Below the pieces are notes generated by a model, which ran no database searches, was not told where the DNA came from, and was given only the letters and a program-made list of their open reading frames with translations. A DNA stretch of 44,775 nucleotides from Metamycoplasma orale ATCC 23714 (GTDB taxonomy: Bacteria; Bacillota_I; Bacilli_A; Mycoplasmatales; Metamycoplasmataceae). Both the position numbers and the translations under genes were made by a program. Where the stretch lies: contig NZ_ATUH01000005.1 of NCBI RefSeq assembly GCF_000420105.1, positions 1 to 44,775 on the forward strand, in the 5' to 3' direction. Of this stretch, positions 13,488 to 28,368 are shown piece after piece; the stretch's first letter is position 1, and the number at the start of each line of letters is the position of its first letter.

Positions 13488-14393
13488 TTAAGATTCTTTT
13501 TTCAAAATATCAATAAGAGCTTTAATTTCTAATTCAGTATTTAAAGTATTTAATACTTGTGCAGTTAAACATTTATTGTTTTTATTATATATTTTATTAT
13601 TTATTAAATATACTAAATTAGAATTTTTATATTCTGCTTTAATATCAACAAACTTTAATATATTTTTATTTATATATTCAAAATTAAAATATTGATTTTT
13701 AATTTCTTGAATATATTTTTTTATTTTAAACTTTGAAATTATATTATTAAATGAAAATAAATATAAGTTGTATTGTTTGTCTTTATCTTTTAATACAAAT
13801 AAGTATTTAAAATTATCAGAATTTAAAAAGTAAATATTATTATTTTTAAATATATTTAAAATAATTTGCTTAAACTTACTAAATTTTTTATTATTAGTTT
13901 TATTTTTAAAAATATTATCATCAAGATTAAAAGTATATTTAACTCCGAAAGTTAAACTACAATTAGTGTTTTTAAAAAAATGTTTTTTTGATTCTAAGGA
14001 CATTAAAGCATTATGATACATTTTTTCTAAATTGGTTAATTTATCATCGCCAATTAAATAATATTTTTCAATTGGTTCTTTAATATAAACTCATGCATCA
14101 ATAAACTTATTTTCACTATTAATTCATACTTTAACATTTTGTTCAATGTATTCAGGCTTATCTTCTCAATATTCAATTTTTCATAAATCGTTTTTCTTAA
14201 TTTTCAAAACTTTTCCGGTTACAAATTTATTTTTATATTCAATAATGCCTAAATAGGGACTTGTATCACTAAATTTAGCATAATTATTTAATATACCATC
14301 ATATGATTTATAAACTTTAATGTTAAGAATTTTTAATAATCTTTCATCTTGTAAGGTTCCATAACTGAAAATATAGATAAATTTATTTATCAT
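13488..14393 (-). CDS. Gamma-glutamylcyclotransferase-like protein with C-terminal extension
   Basis: 301 residues, intact only when UGA is Trp. The N-terminal ~110 residues look like the GGCT/AIG2 fold: IYIFSYGTLQDERLL near residue 5 (family signature YGTL), a middle strand pair with GILNNYAKF, FVTGKVLKI, and later AWVYI. Enzymes with this fold release 5-oxoproline from gamma-glutamyl amines or peptides, but the catalytic glutamate is not certain here. The last ~170 residues are Lys/Asn/Phe-rich and unrecognised. The start ATG 14393 overlaps the tex stop by 7 bases, so the pair is one operon with translational coupling. Confidence 0.6.
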
Positions 14394-16531
14394 AATATTT
14401 GACCTTGAATTCTTTTATTTTCTTTATTTATGTTGATAATTCTAATTTTTACATTATCTCCAATAGATAAAACTTCAGAAGGATGACTAACAAATTGATT
14501 AGGACTTTTTTTCATGTATTTAATATGCACTAAAACATTGTTTTTAATTCCTATAAAAATAAATGCACCAAAATCAGTGATATTAGAAACATGCCCAATT
14601 AGTTCTTGACCAACTTTTAGATCTTCAAATGATTTAATTCCTTCATTTATAATAAATCCTTCTTTTTCATCACGAATATCTTTTCCTGGATTTAAAAGAG
14701 AGTCAATTATTAAAGTTAAATCATATTTATTAATGTTAAGTTCTTTTTCTAATAAGTCTAAGTTAACATTTTTTAAAATTTCTTTATTTATATTATTTAA
14801 ATCAATATTTAAATATTTAACTAATTTATTAGCATTGTTATAACTTTCAGGGTGTATGTTGGTTTTATCATAAAATGTACTTGAATCAAATATTCTTAAA
14901 AATCCAATACATTGTTCATAAACTTTTTCATTAATGCCTTTTACATCAAGTAATTCTTTTCTTGAAGAAAAAATCCCATTTTTTTCACGGTATTCAATAA
15001 TATTGTTAGCAAGCTTTTCATTAAGTCCAGAAATAAAAGATAAAATAATTTTATTGGTTGTGTTCAAATCAACGCCTACCATATTAACGACTTTATTAAC
15101 TTTAAATTCAAGATGTTTTGACAATTCTTTTTGATTAACATCATGTTGATATTGACCAATTCCGATAGATTTAGGATCAATTTTAACTAATTCATTAAGC
15201 GGATCTTGAAATCTTCTACCAATACTTATTGCACTTCTTTCCTCTACACTTAATTTTGGAAATTCTTCAATTGCAATTTTTGAAGCTGAATATACTGACG
15301 CTCCAATTTCTGAAACAATTAAACATTTTACATGATCTTTAAAATTTTCTTTTTTCCTTATATCTAATACTTTAGATATAAATTCTTTTGTTTCTTGACT
15401 GGCAGTTCCATTTCCAATTACAATTAAATCAATTGAGTATTTATCAATTAAAAAATTAATTAATTTTTCATCCTGATTTGAATTATTTTTTTGTGTGTTA
15501 GGATAAATTATTCTTTTATCTAGTAATTTTCCATTTTCATTTAAGATAGCTATTTTACAACCATTAATAAAACCAGGATCAATTGCTAAAATAATTTTAT
15601 TTTTAATTGCAGGAGCCAAAAGCATTTGTTCTAAACTTTTACCAAAAAGTTCTATTGCATCTTGTTCAGCTCTTTCAAATAAATCACTTTTTATTTCCCT
15701 AATTATTGAAGGAAAAAATAATCGATTTAGGCAATCATTAATTGCTAAATTAATATAGTGTGCTGTGGCACGAGATTTAAAATATTTTTCTCTTAATTCT
15801 TTTTCAATTGGCGTAATATAAAATGTAATATCATAGCTTAGTATTTTTAAATTTTCTCCACGAGATATAGCTAATATTCTATGATTAGGTATATATTTAA
15901 CTTTTTCATAATAATCATAATATTGTTCAAATACTTTATTTTCATCTCTTGCATTCTTTTTAATTTTAGTAATTATCTTTCCATTTTCATAAACATATTT
16001 TTTAATTAGATTTCTATTTTCAATATCTTGATAAATTAATTGAGCGATAACATATTGTACATTTTCAATTACCTCATCCTTAGTACTAAACTTATCTAAG
16101 TATTTTTCAGCATTTTTAAATATTTTATAATTGTCGTCTTTATTATTAAGTATTTCTAAAGCAAAAGGCATTAAACCTTTTTCAATAGCTTCAGAAGCTT
16201 TTGTTTTTTTGCCAACTTTAAATGGCTCATAAATATTTTCTAGTTCTTGTTTTTGTTTGGCATTTTCAATAGCATTTTTTAATTCATCTGTTAGCAGTTT
16301 ACTTTCACTAAGAATTTTAATTATTGCTTCTTTTCTTTTGTTTAGTTCTTCATTGTATTTAAATTGTTCAAATATTTTTTCAATAATTTCTTCATTTAAA
16401 TTACCTGTAACATTTTTTCTATATCTAGCTATAAAAGGAACTGTAGCTCCTTCATTTAAAAGTGTTAAAGTATTTTCAACTTGCGAATGTGAAACTTTTA
16501 AATTATTTGCAACTAAATCAATTGATTTCAT
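14387..16531 (-). CDS. tex: Tex-family S1 RNA-binding protein
   Basis: 714 residues, the usual length. Order: helical N-terminal domain (EGATVPFIARYRKNVTGNL near residue 28), YqgF/RNase H-like domain (ILAIDPGFINGCKIAIL near 323), the Tex signature SIGRRFQDPLNELVKIDPKSIG followed by GQYQHDV, helix-hairpin-helix repeats (FISGLNEKLANNIIEYRE; LLDVKGINEKVYEQCIGFLRI) and a C-terminal S1 domain (GHVSNITDFGAFIFIG). Tex is a nucleic-acid-binding factor tied to transcription and RNA handling. The last sense codon is UGA (Trp), followed by TAA at 14389-14387. Ribosome binding site AAGGAG is the complement of 16539-16544. Confidence 0.93.
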
Positions 16532-16552
16532 TTATTTACTCCTTAATTTATA

Positions 16553-16558
16553 ATTATA
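16553..16558 (-). promoter_or_regulatory. -10 box for tex
   Basis: Minus-strand TATAAT (16558-16553) lies 21 bases upstream of the tex start. The expected transcript begins near 16546, right at the ribosome binding site, so the leader would be very short. No clear -35. Confidence 0.45.
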
Positions 16559-16639
16559 TTTTACAAAAAATACTTTTAAAAAAACATTTTTTACTTTATT
16601 ATAAAATCTAATAATTATTTATGTTTTTTTATTAAAAAG

Positions 16640-16648
16640 TGGTAATAT
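16640..16648 (+). promoter_or_regulatory. Possible extended -10 promoter and leader for rpsB-tsf
   Basis: TG-G-TAATAT (16640-16648) would start transcription near 16655, leaving a leader of nearly 150 bases before rpsB. The leader holds small inverted repeats (GTAC..GTAC near 16656-16669; TTACTT..AAGTAA near 16730-16743). Ribosomal protein operons often have autoregulatory leaders, but no known class is recognised here. Confidence 0.4.
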
Positions 16649-16802
16649 ATTAATGTACTTTTCGTACTTGATTATTTATACAAATTTATTAATTAATCAA
16701 ACACTATTATGAATTCAATTGCATGTGTTACTTTATAAGTAATGTTAATTGTTCGAAGTAATAGGAAGCTTAACAAATAAAAATTTAAAAAAGGAAATAT
16801 TT

Positions 16803-17963
16803 ATGCCAGAAGCAAAAAAAGAAACTGCTAAAAAAGTTTCTGATGTTTCTAATAAAGAAGCAAAAGAACTTAAAGAAGCAAAAACTTCTAAAAAAGAAGT
16901 TGAAGTTAAAAAAGAAGAATCAAAAAAAGTAGTTAGAAAATCTAGTCCAAAAGAAGATTTAACTATTACTAAAGAATTTAGAATAAAAGAAGCAGAAGAC
17001 AAAAAAAATGCAAAACCTGCTGATAATATTCAAAAAGGACCAGAAATTGTTTCACGTGAAAAATTATTAGAAGCTGGAACATATTTTGGACACTGAGTAA
17101 GTCATTGAAATCCAAAAATGAAACAATACATTTATGGAAAAAGATTAGGAATTCATATTATTGATATTGCTAAAACTCAAAAAGCATTAGAATTCGCTTA
17201 TCAATTATTAAACAAAATGGCTCAAAAGCCTATTTCATTTATTTGAGTAGGAACTAAAAAACATGCTAAAAAAGCTATTGAAGAAGCTGCTGCTAGAACT
17301 AATTCAGTTTATGTATCAGAAAGATGATTAGGCGGTACATTAACAAACTCACAAACAATTTTTAGAAGTGTTAAAGAATTAGATAGATTAGAAGAATTAA
17401 AAGCAAACAACTATGAAGGATATAGCAAAAAAGAAGGAATGTTATTTGATAAGAAAATAGCTAAACTTCAAAAGAACTTAGGTGGAATTAGAAAACTTGC
17501 AAATAAAGGAACATTTCCACAAGTTATGATTTGTGCAAGTCCAATAGATGATGAAATTGCAATTAAAGAAGCTAGAAAAAAAGGTATTAAAATTTTTACA
17601 ATTAATGATACTAACTCAAATCCTGATTTATCAGACTTTGTAATTCCAGCAAATGATGATTCAGTTAAATCACTTACATTAGTATTAACTATTTTAGCTG
17701 ATGCTATTTGTGCTGCTAGAGGAAATAAACAATTATTTGCTTACAAACCAAATGAAGAAATTATTTTACCTGAAGAACCTAAAAAAGAACAAAATCAAAC
17801 ACAAAATAGAGGAAAGTTCCAACAAAGAAATAATTTTAGAAATAATAACCAAAGATCTTTCAATAATAAAGAAAGAAACTTCCATAAAAATGAAGAATCA
17901 AAACGTGAAGACAATTCTTCTAAATCAGAATCAAAAAAAGAAAATAAAAACGATGAGGAATAA
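16803..17963 (+). CDS. rpsB: Ribosomal protein S2 with long charged extensions
   Basis: 386 residues, far longer than the usual 230-260. The S2 core runs from about residue 81 ([22 protein letters not shown]) to about 323, with [18 protein letters not shown]-type sequence, [14 protein letters not shown], and [16 protein letters not shown]. Before it is an 80-residue Lys/Glu/Ala-rich segment with low complexity. After it is a ~63-residue Asn/Gln/Arg/Lys-rich tail. The start ATG 16803 has AAGGAA at 16791-16796; an in-frame ATG at 16749 lacks a site. The extensions are probably disordered and RNA- or surface-binding; their role is not known. tsf follows after 2 bases. Confidence 0.95.
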
Positions 17964-17965
17964 TT

Positions 17966-18850
17966 ATGGCTGACAATAAATTAGAAATATTAAAAGATTT
18001 AAGAGAAAGAACCAATTCTGCTCTTATTGATTGTAAAAGAGCTTTAGAAGCTACAAACTATGAAATTGAAAAAGCTATAGCTTGATTACAAGAAAATGGT
18101 ATTATTAAAGCTGCTAAAAAATCAGGTAGAATTGCGGCTGATGGTATTGCTAGAGCGTATATTAAAAATAACATTGCAGTTTTATTTGAACTTAACTCAG
18201 AAACTGACTTTGTTGCTAAAAATAAATTATTTTTAGATTTTGCTGATCAATTACAAGAATTATTAGCAAACTCAAAATTTAAAACCTTTGATGATGTTTT
18301 AAAATTAAAATTAGGTAAATTAACTGTTGAAGATTTTTGTAAAGATCTTACTGCTAAAATTGGTGAAAAAATATCTCTTAGACGTGTTGAAAAATTAGAA
18401 GCTAAAAAAGGTGAAGTTGTTGCAGGTTATACACATGCTAACAATAAAATTGCTGTTATAGCTCTTGCTAAAGGTGATAATGAAGAAGTTTTAAGACATA
18501 TAACAATGCATATTGCTGCCCTTAATCCTTCATACATTTTATTAGAAGATGTTGATAAAAAAACCTTAAAAGATATTGAAAAATCAATTAATGAAAGTCC
18601 TAAACTTGCAGGCAAACCAGAAAAAATTGTTGAAAACATTAAGGCTGGAATGCTTAAAAAAGAATATAACGACTTAGGTGTTCTTTTATACCAACCATTT
18701 GTTATGGAAGACTCAAAAATTGTTGCTACTATTTTATCAGAAGCAAAACTTGAATTAGTTAAAGCACAAAGATTTGAAGTTGGCGAAGGTATTGAAAAGA
18801 AAAGCGTTGATTTTGCAGCTGAAGTTGCTGAACAAATGAATAAAAAATAA
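17966..18850 (+). CDS. tsf: Elongation factor Ts
   Basis: 294 residues. EF-Ts exchanges GDP for GTP on EF-Tu. The N-terminal UBA-like domain has LRERTNSALIDCKRALEAT; the core has the EF-Tu contact motif ELNSETDFVAKN and MHIAALNPSYI; the end has LLYQPFVMEDSKIV. The start ATG 17966 follows GAGGAA (17955-17960). rpsB-tsf is a conserved two-gene operon. Confidence 0.97.
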
Positions 18851-18868
18851 TTAACTAAATTTAATTCT

Positions 18869-18916
18869 AAACTCAAAACTCTAATTTTACAATTTAGATT
18901 TTTGAGTTTTATTTTT
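18869..18916 (+). terminator. Terminator after tsf
   Basis: 16-bp stem with one mismatch (18869-18884 and 18894-18909), then T-A-TTTTT. It also contains the -35 box of the next promoter. Confidence 0.8.
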
Positions 18917-18946
18917 AAGAATACTATAATTGTATTTATTACAATT
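18902..18946 (+). promoter_or_regulatory. Promoter overlapping the tsf terminator
   Basis: -35 TTGAGT (18902-18907), a 17-base spacer and -10 TATAAT (18925-18930): a near-consensus promoter. The -35 box is in the 3' arm of the tsf terminator. A 6-bp inverted repeat AATTGT..ACAATT (18928-18933 and 18941-18946) spans the expected start near 18937 and may be an operator. Confidence 0.6.
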
Positions 18947-18971
18947 AATATTTTATATTGAAAGGCAAAAC

Positions 18972-19745
18972 ATGGAAAAAACAGAAGTATATATTGACTT
19001 TGAAGCTATTAGTAATCCATTTGCTAGACTTATAAATTTACCTAGTGGTACTCCTTTTGCATATACTTTAGGTTTACTTAATGAAAAAAATCAATTTGAA
19101 ACTAAAACATTTGTTATGGATTTTACAATGCATAATACATTAACTTCAATTTGAATTATTTTAAGAAAATTTATAATTCAAGATATAAATAAAATTAATA
19201 AACATGTTAATATAAAAAATATTATTTTTATAGGACATAACCCTGATTTAGAAACAAAATGTATAAAAAGACTTTTTCCCGAAAATGAAACCAAACCATT
19301 AATAAGCCAAAAAAACATTTCACTTTCTAAATTAACTGCTAAATATATAACCGACAATTATTTTTCTAAACTTAAAAAAATAATTAAAATGAATTATTCA
19401 GATGATTTAGTTTTAAATCAAATGTTAGATAGAAATGGTGCAATTGCTTCATTTGCTGGATATTGACTTTATACCAATAGTATTAAAAATTTAAAACCAA
19501 AAGATAAAAGAACTAAATATTATTTAGCATTAGATAAAAAATCTCTCTTAAGAGAACTTAAAGCTTATTCTGAAGACGATGTCAAAAGAATGATTTATAT
19601 TAATACTCATATGTCAAATGAAGACATTGATAAATTAGCTAAAGAAATTAATCAAAAAAGAGAATTAATTAAAATCTTAAAATTACTAAATATTGATGAC
19701 AAAACAACTATAAAAGATTTAAAAGAAAAAATTTGATCTTGATAA
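18972..19745 (+). CDS. Predicted DEDD/RNase H-fold nuclease-like protein
   Basis: 257 residues, intact with UGA as Trp; no signal or membrane segment. The N-terminus VYIDFEAISNPFARL has a D-x-E strand like the first motif of DEDD exonucleases and DUF2779 proteins. IIFIGHNPDLETKCI (near residue 83) looks like the second acidic motif, and AYSEDDVKRMIYI (near residue 205) fits the last. This is a reading of spaced acidic motifs, not a confirmed family. The start ATG 18972 is preceded by AAAGG (18961-18965); an upstream in-frame ATG at 18930 is inside the promoter. It is followed by a MATE gene after 23 bases. Confidence 0.5.
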
Positions 19746-19768
19746 GTATATAAGGAAATTATAAGAAA

Positions 19769-21370
19769 ATGGAAACAATTGAAAAAGCAAAAAAGAAAAA
19801 TTTTTTTAAAAGAATATTTCCACAATCTAGAAGTGATTGGAAATTATATTTTATTAAAACTTTGCCAATTATATTTGCCGAAGTAATTTTTTGCTTAAAC
19901 GGATTTCTTGATAATTTTATGGTTAGCCACCTAAGTCAAGGAGTCGATTCTCTAACTTATGCCAATACTTGAACAGGACTATTAACAACTATGTTTTTTG
20001 CTATTCAAGGAATACTTTCTATGTTCGTAGGTCAATATTATGGTAAAAAAGAATATGATAAAATTAATCAAATAATGAACGTTCGTTTTTGAATGTTCTT
20101 ATTTATAGCATTTTGCTTCGCTTTGCCGAGTTGAATTAGTCCAAACAGTATGATTATAGCCGTCAGCGGAAAGAGCATTTCTACGCATGCTTTAGCAAAT
20201 GCAAGAAAGTATTTATTATTAATGACTGCTGTTTGATTAATATGCGCTTATAACTTTAATACAAATATGTTATTAATTGAAACCGGACATTCTAAATATG
20301 CATTAGTGTCTTCAACTCTTACATTATTATCAAATTGTACAATTAATGCTATTACATTATTTGCTCTTAAAAAACCTTTTCCTTACTATGCAGCAATTGG
20401 AACTATAATTTCTAATGTTATTTGTTTAATTAGCGATTTATTATTTGCTTATTTTAAAGACAGAAATATTTTTATGTCGCCATTTAAATTATTTAACATT
20501 ACTAAGCCTATTGCCAAACAAATTTTTAGAAGATTACCTGCAATTATTTTTATGATTATTGCAATGATTACTATTCCTCTTAGAATGATGATTTGAACTC
20601 GTGGTTTTCCCGAAAGTAGTGTTGGAAAGGTTTGGATGGGTATTAGTGGTGTAACTATTTTAGGGCTTGTTGAAAGTCTTTCTAGTGTAGCTTCTTCTAT
20701 AACTTATGCTTGTTCAAATAATGTTACATACTTTGTTGCAAGACATTTAGGAAGAGATGAATTTGAAGAAGCTGAAAAGCATGCATATGCTTTAAGAGGA
20801 TTTCATACAATTTGTGGAGTTATTTCTTCAGTGCTTATGATTGGTATAATTTATGTTATAGCATATTTACCTTCAAGTGCAAAGGGTGTACAAGAATATA
20901 TTGGGGGTTATTTCGCTAATAATAATAATCTTGCAAGTATTAATAATGAATATAATCTATCACTTAGTAATGTATCTGAATTGCAGCCTTCATTTATTTT
21001 AGAAAGAATTACTGAAGGAAAAAATTTCTTTAGAACTACTTTTATAAATTCATGTTATGTATTTATTGGTATTAATCCTATATGATGCTGATTTTATACA
21101 ACTTCTGCATTAATTAGAGCTGGGGGAAAAAATTATTTAAGTTCGATTACTACATTCACTGCAAACATTTTATCTTTTGGTTGACTTTTAATAATAGTAT
21201 TTGTTTTAAAAAGATATTTTCCAAGTTTATCTTTACCATTAGCTTATTTCTTATTCTTTGGGTTTGATTTTGTACGTTTAATTGTTTATGAAATTATTGC
21301 CTTAAAATGTAATTGAATGCAAAACATTACAATTGAAGGAATGGAAAAAGATCCTTCTTACCATGTTTAA
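19769..21370 (+). CDS. MATE-family efflux transporter
   Basis: 533 residues, about 12 membrane helices. MATE proteins export cationic drugs and metabolites in exchange for Na+ or H+. Family-like segments: LPIIFAEVIFCLNGFLDNFMVSHL (first helix, with the conserved D-N-[FM]), AIQGILSMFVGQYYGKKEYDKI after helix 2, and the mirrored second-half segments ATIPL-like helix, YACSNNVTYFVARHLGRDEF and TSALIRAGGKNY. A loop of about 60 residues in the second half is longer than usual. Two Trp codons are TGG, rare in this window. The start follows AAGGAA (19753-19758). Substrate not predictable. Confidence 0.88.
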
Positions 21371-21397
21371 AAATAATATATTAAATTTTGTTATTAG

Positions 21398-21447
21398 AAT
21401 TACAACTTGTTAATGAAACGTTCATTTCAAAGTTGTAATTTTTTTTA
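21398..21447 (+). terminator. Terminator after the MATE gene
   Basis: 11-bp stem AATTACAACTT / AAGTTGTAATT (21398-21408 and 21430-21440) followed by T6-7, with a smaller hairpin AATGAA..TTCATT nested in the loop. Confidence 0.85.
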
Positions 21448-21450
21448 CAA

Positions 21451-21508
21451 AATTAAACTAGGACAAAAATTTTACAATTTAGTCCAAAATTTTTGTCCTA
21501 GTTTAATT
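21451..21508. mobile_element. 58-bp palindromic IS remnant (two IS3-type ends joined)
   Basis: Perfect 23-bp inverted repeat (21451-21473 and 21486-21508) with a 12-base loop. Read on the minus strand, it matches the IS3-family end at 44425-44467 base for base for about 43 bases, then continues directly into the inverse of the IS terminal repeat instead of the transposase gene. So it looks like an IS reduced to its two terminal repeats. AATT flanks both sides and could be a target duplication, though AATT is itself a palindrome. With its T-rich flanks it may also act as a terminator. Confidence 0.7.
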
Positions 21509-21563
21509 ATTTTTTTCTTTTATTCTTTTATTTTAAATAATATTTAAAATAAAAAACAGATAT

Positions 21564-21593
21564 TTGTAAATCTTAAAATAATTATTTTATAAT
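21564..21593 (+). promoter_or_regulatory. Promoter of parE-parC, leaderless mRNA predicted
   Basis: -35 TTGTAA (21564-21569), 18-base spacer, -10 TATAAT (21588-21593). The predicted start (21600-21601) is at the parE ATG itself, and no Shine-Dalgarno sequence is present. Confidence 0.65.
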
Positions 21594-21600
21594 TTTAAAT

Positions 21601-26561
<4,961 letters not shown>

Positions 26562-26568
26562 TTTAAAA

Positions 26569-26574
26569 TATAAT
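26569..26574 (+). promoter_or_regulatory. -10 box upstream of the basic small protein
   Basis: TATAAT 8 bases after the parC stop, with no clear -35 box. Gives a leader of about 75 bases before 26658. Confidence 0.4.
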
Positions 26575-26657
26575 AGATTTTTAATTAAATTCAAAAACAA
26601 TTAATTTATTTAACAAATTTTATTAATAGAAACTTATTTACAAAAAAAGGAATTATT

Positions 26658-26891
26658 ATGAGAATAGAAATTAGACAAAGAAATAAAAAACGTGCTGAAC
26701 TTAGAAAAGCAAAACTTGCTAAAGAAAGAGCAAGAGAATTAAGAAGAGCAGAAAAATATGGTAAAACTACTACTTCTAAAGAAGTAAAAAAAGTTGAAGC
26801 TAAACCTAAAGCATCAACCGCTAAAAAAGAAGCAGCGCCTAAAAAAGAAACAGTAAAAAAAGCTGCTCCTAAAAAAATAGAATCTAAATAA
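26658..26891 (+). CDS. Small Lys/Ala/Arg-rich basic protein
   Basis: 77 residues, extremely basic. Residues 1-34 are Arg/Lys/Ala/Glu-rich and helical in character (RQRNKKRAELRKAKLAKERA). Residues 40-77 are low-complexity Lys/Ala/Pro (AAPKKETVKKAAPKK), like the tails of histone H1-like proteins. A nucleic-acid-binding role (DNA or rRNA) is plausible from charge alone; no family is recognised. The ATG has a good site, AAAAAAAGGA (26643-26652). It sits between parC and the dipeptidase gene, with its own candidate promoter and a hairpin after it. Confidence 0.7.
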   Translation: MRIEIRQRNKKRAELRKAKLAKERARELRRAEKYGKTTTSKEVKKVEAKPKASTAKKEAAPKKETVKKAAPKKIESK

Positions 26892-26902
26892 TAAAATATG
26901 AA

Positions 26903-26940
26903 AAAAAAGTATGAAATTTTAATTTCATTACTTTTTTAAT
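26903..26940 (+). terminator. Hairpin terminator after the basic protein
   Basis: Stem AAAAAAGTA.TGAAAT / ATTTCATTACTTTTTT with one bulged base, ending in a T run. Only 16 bases separate it from the next start codon and no promoter fits between, so some transcription must read through or start upstream; it may be leaky. Confidence 0.7.
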
Positions 26941-26956
26941 TTATATGGAGAAAAAT

Positions 26957-28339
26957 ATGGCAAAAAAATTAATAAGATACACACAAAGCCCAGAAGAATT
27001 TAATGAAATGGTAAAAAAAATAGCAAGCCTTTGTTCAATTCCTTCTATTAGTGAATATTCAAAAAATGCAGAATATCCCTTTGGTGTTGAATGTAATAAA
27101 GCTTTAAACTATACATTAAAATTAGCTAAAGAATTTGGTTTTAAAATTCACAAAGATCCAAGCAAAATGTATGGTTTTGCTCAAATTGGTGAAGGCGATA
27201 AAATTATTGCTATTTTAGCACACCTTGATGTAGTTCCTGAAGGTAATAGCGCAAAGTGACTTACGACTAATGCGTTTTTGCCAATAAAGAATGCAACTGA
27301 TTTATATGCTAGAGGTAGTGTTGATGATAAAGGACCTACAATTGTTAATTTATATGCAATGAAATATATTAAGGACCACAACCTTTTAAAAGACGATTGA
27401 GCAATAAGATTAGTTTTTGGTTTATCTGAAGAAACAAGTATGCTTTCTATGAAAACTTACTTACATGATTTTGGAGAACCGCTAATTGCTTATACTCCTG
27501 ATGGATGTTGACCTGTAGTATATGCAGAAAAATTAATTTACCATATTAATTTGTGATTCCCTGCAATTGAAGGACTCGCAATAGAAGCAGGTAAAGTTGT
27601 AAATCAAATTCCTGATTCTATTTATGTTCAATATCCAAATATTGAAAAACTGCAAGATAAGTTTCCAGAAGGCGAAACTAAATACGAATCTAAACTTAAT
27701 ATATTAAAAGTTAATGGTATTTCAGGACATGGATCTGATCCAGCTTCAGGGGAAAATGCTATTTTAAAATTCTTTAAAGAATTTATTAAAGCAGAACCTA
27801 AATTAAAAAACAATGCTTTATTTAAGTTTTTTAGTCAAAATTTTAGTGATGAAAATGATTTCAGCCTAAAAGAAATTTTTCCTAACTATGAAGATCATTC
27901 AGGTAAATTAACTGCAAACCTAGGTATGATTAGAACTATTCCGGGATATTATGTTTTATCATTTGATTTGCGTGTTCCGGTAACATTTACTAAAAGCAAT
28001 ATCTTTAGTGATTTATCTAAATATATTTCTACATTGAATAAAAAAATTCATATTGAACCTATTTCAACCAAAAGTGCCAAAGTTCTAGATAGAAATGATA
28101 AGTTAGTTACAATATTGATGGACACTTATAATGAATATCATAAAACTTCACTAGAACCTATTGCTATGGGTGCTGGTACATATGCAAGATTGTTTGATAA
28201 TTGTGTGGCCTTTGGGGCAACTAGTGATGTTAAATTAATGCATGCAAGTAATGAAAGATATTCATTTAAAGAAATGAAAGAATCTCTAGAAATCTATATA
28301 AATGCTTTATATAGATTACAAGATTATTTTGATAATTAA
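26957..28339 (+). CDS. M20-family dipeptidase (PepV-like)
   Basis: 460 residues, cytoplasmic. Zinc-dependent dipeptidase fold. Metal-site motifs: IIAILAHLDVVPEG (first His-x-Asp), YARGSVDDKGPTIVNLYA (bridging Asp), VFGLSEETSMLSMKTYL (Glu-Glu) and a final His-containing segment (DVKLMHASNERYSFKEM). The lid domain includes NGISGHGSDPASGENAI. It probably completes breakdown of imported peptides to amino acids. The start ATG 26957 follows GGAGA (26947-26951); the in-frame ATG 26945 overlaps that site. The permease gene downstream suggests a peptide/amino-acid use operon. Confidence 0.88.
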
Positions 28340-28368
28340 GATAATTAAATTATAAAAAGGAAAAAACA

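Noticed and set aside
16749-16802. Upstream in-frame ATG for rpsB
   Set aside because: No ribosome binding site precedes it, whereas ATG 16803 has AAGGAA at good spacing.
18930-18971. Upstream in-frame ATG for the nuclease-like gene
   Set aside because: It sits at the promoter -10/start region; ATG 18972 has AAAGG and gives a clean N-terminal strand.
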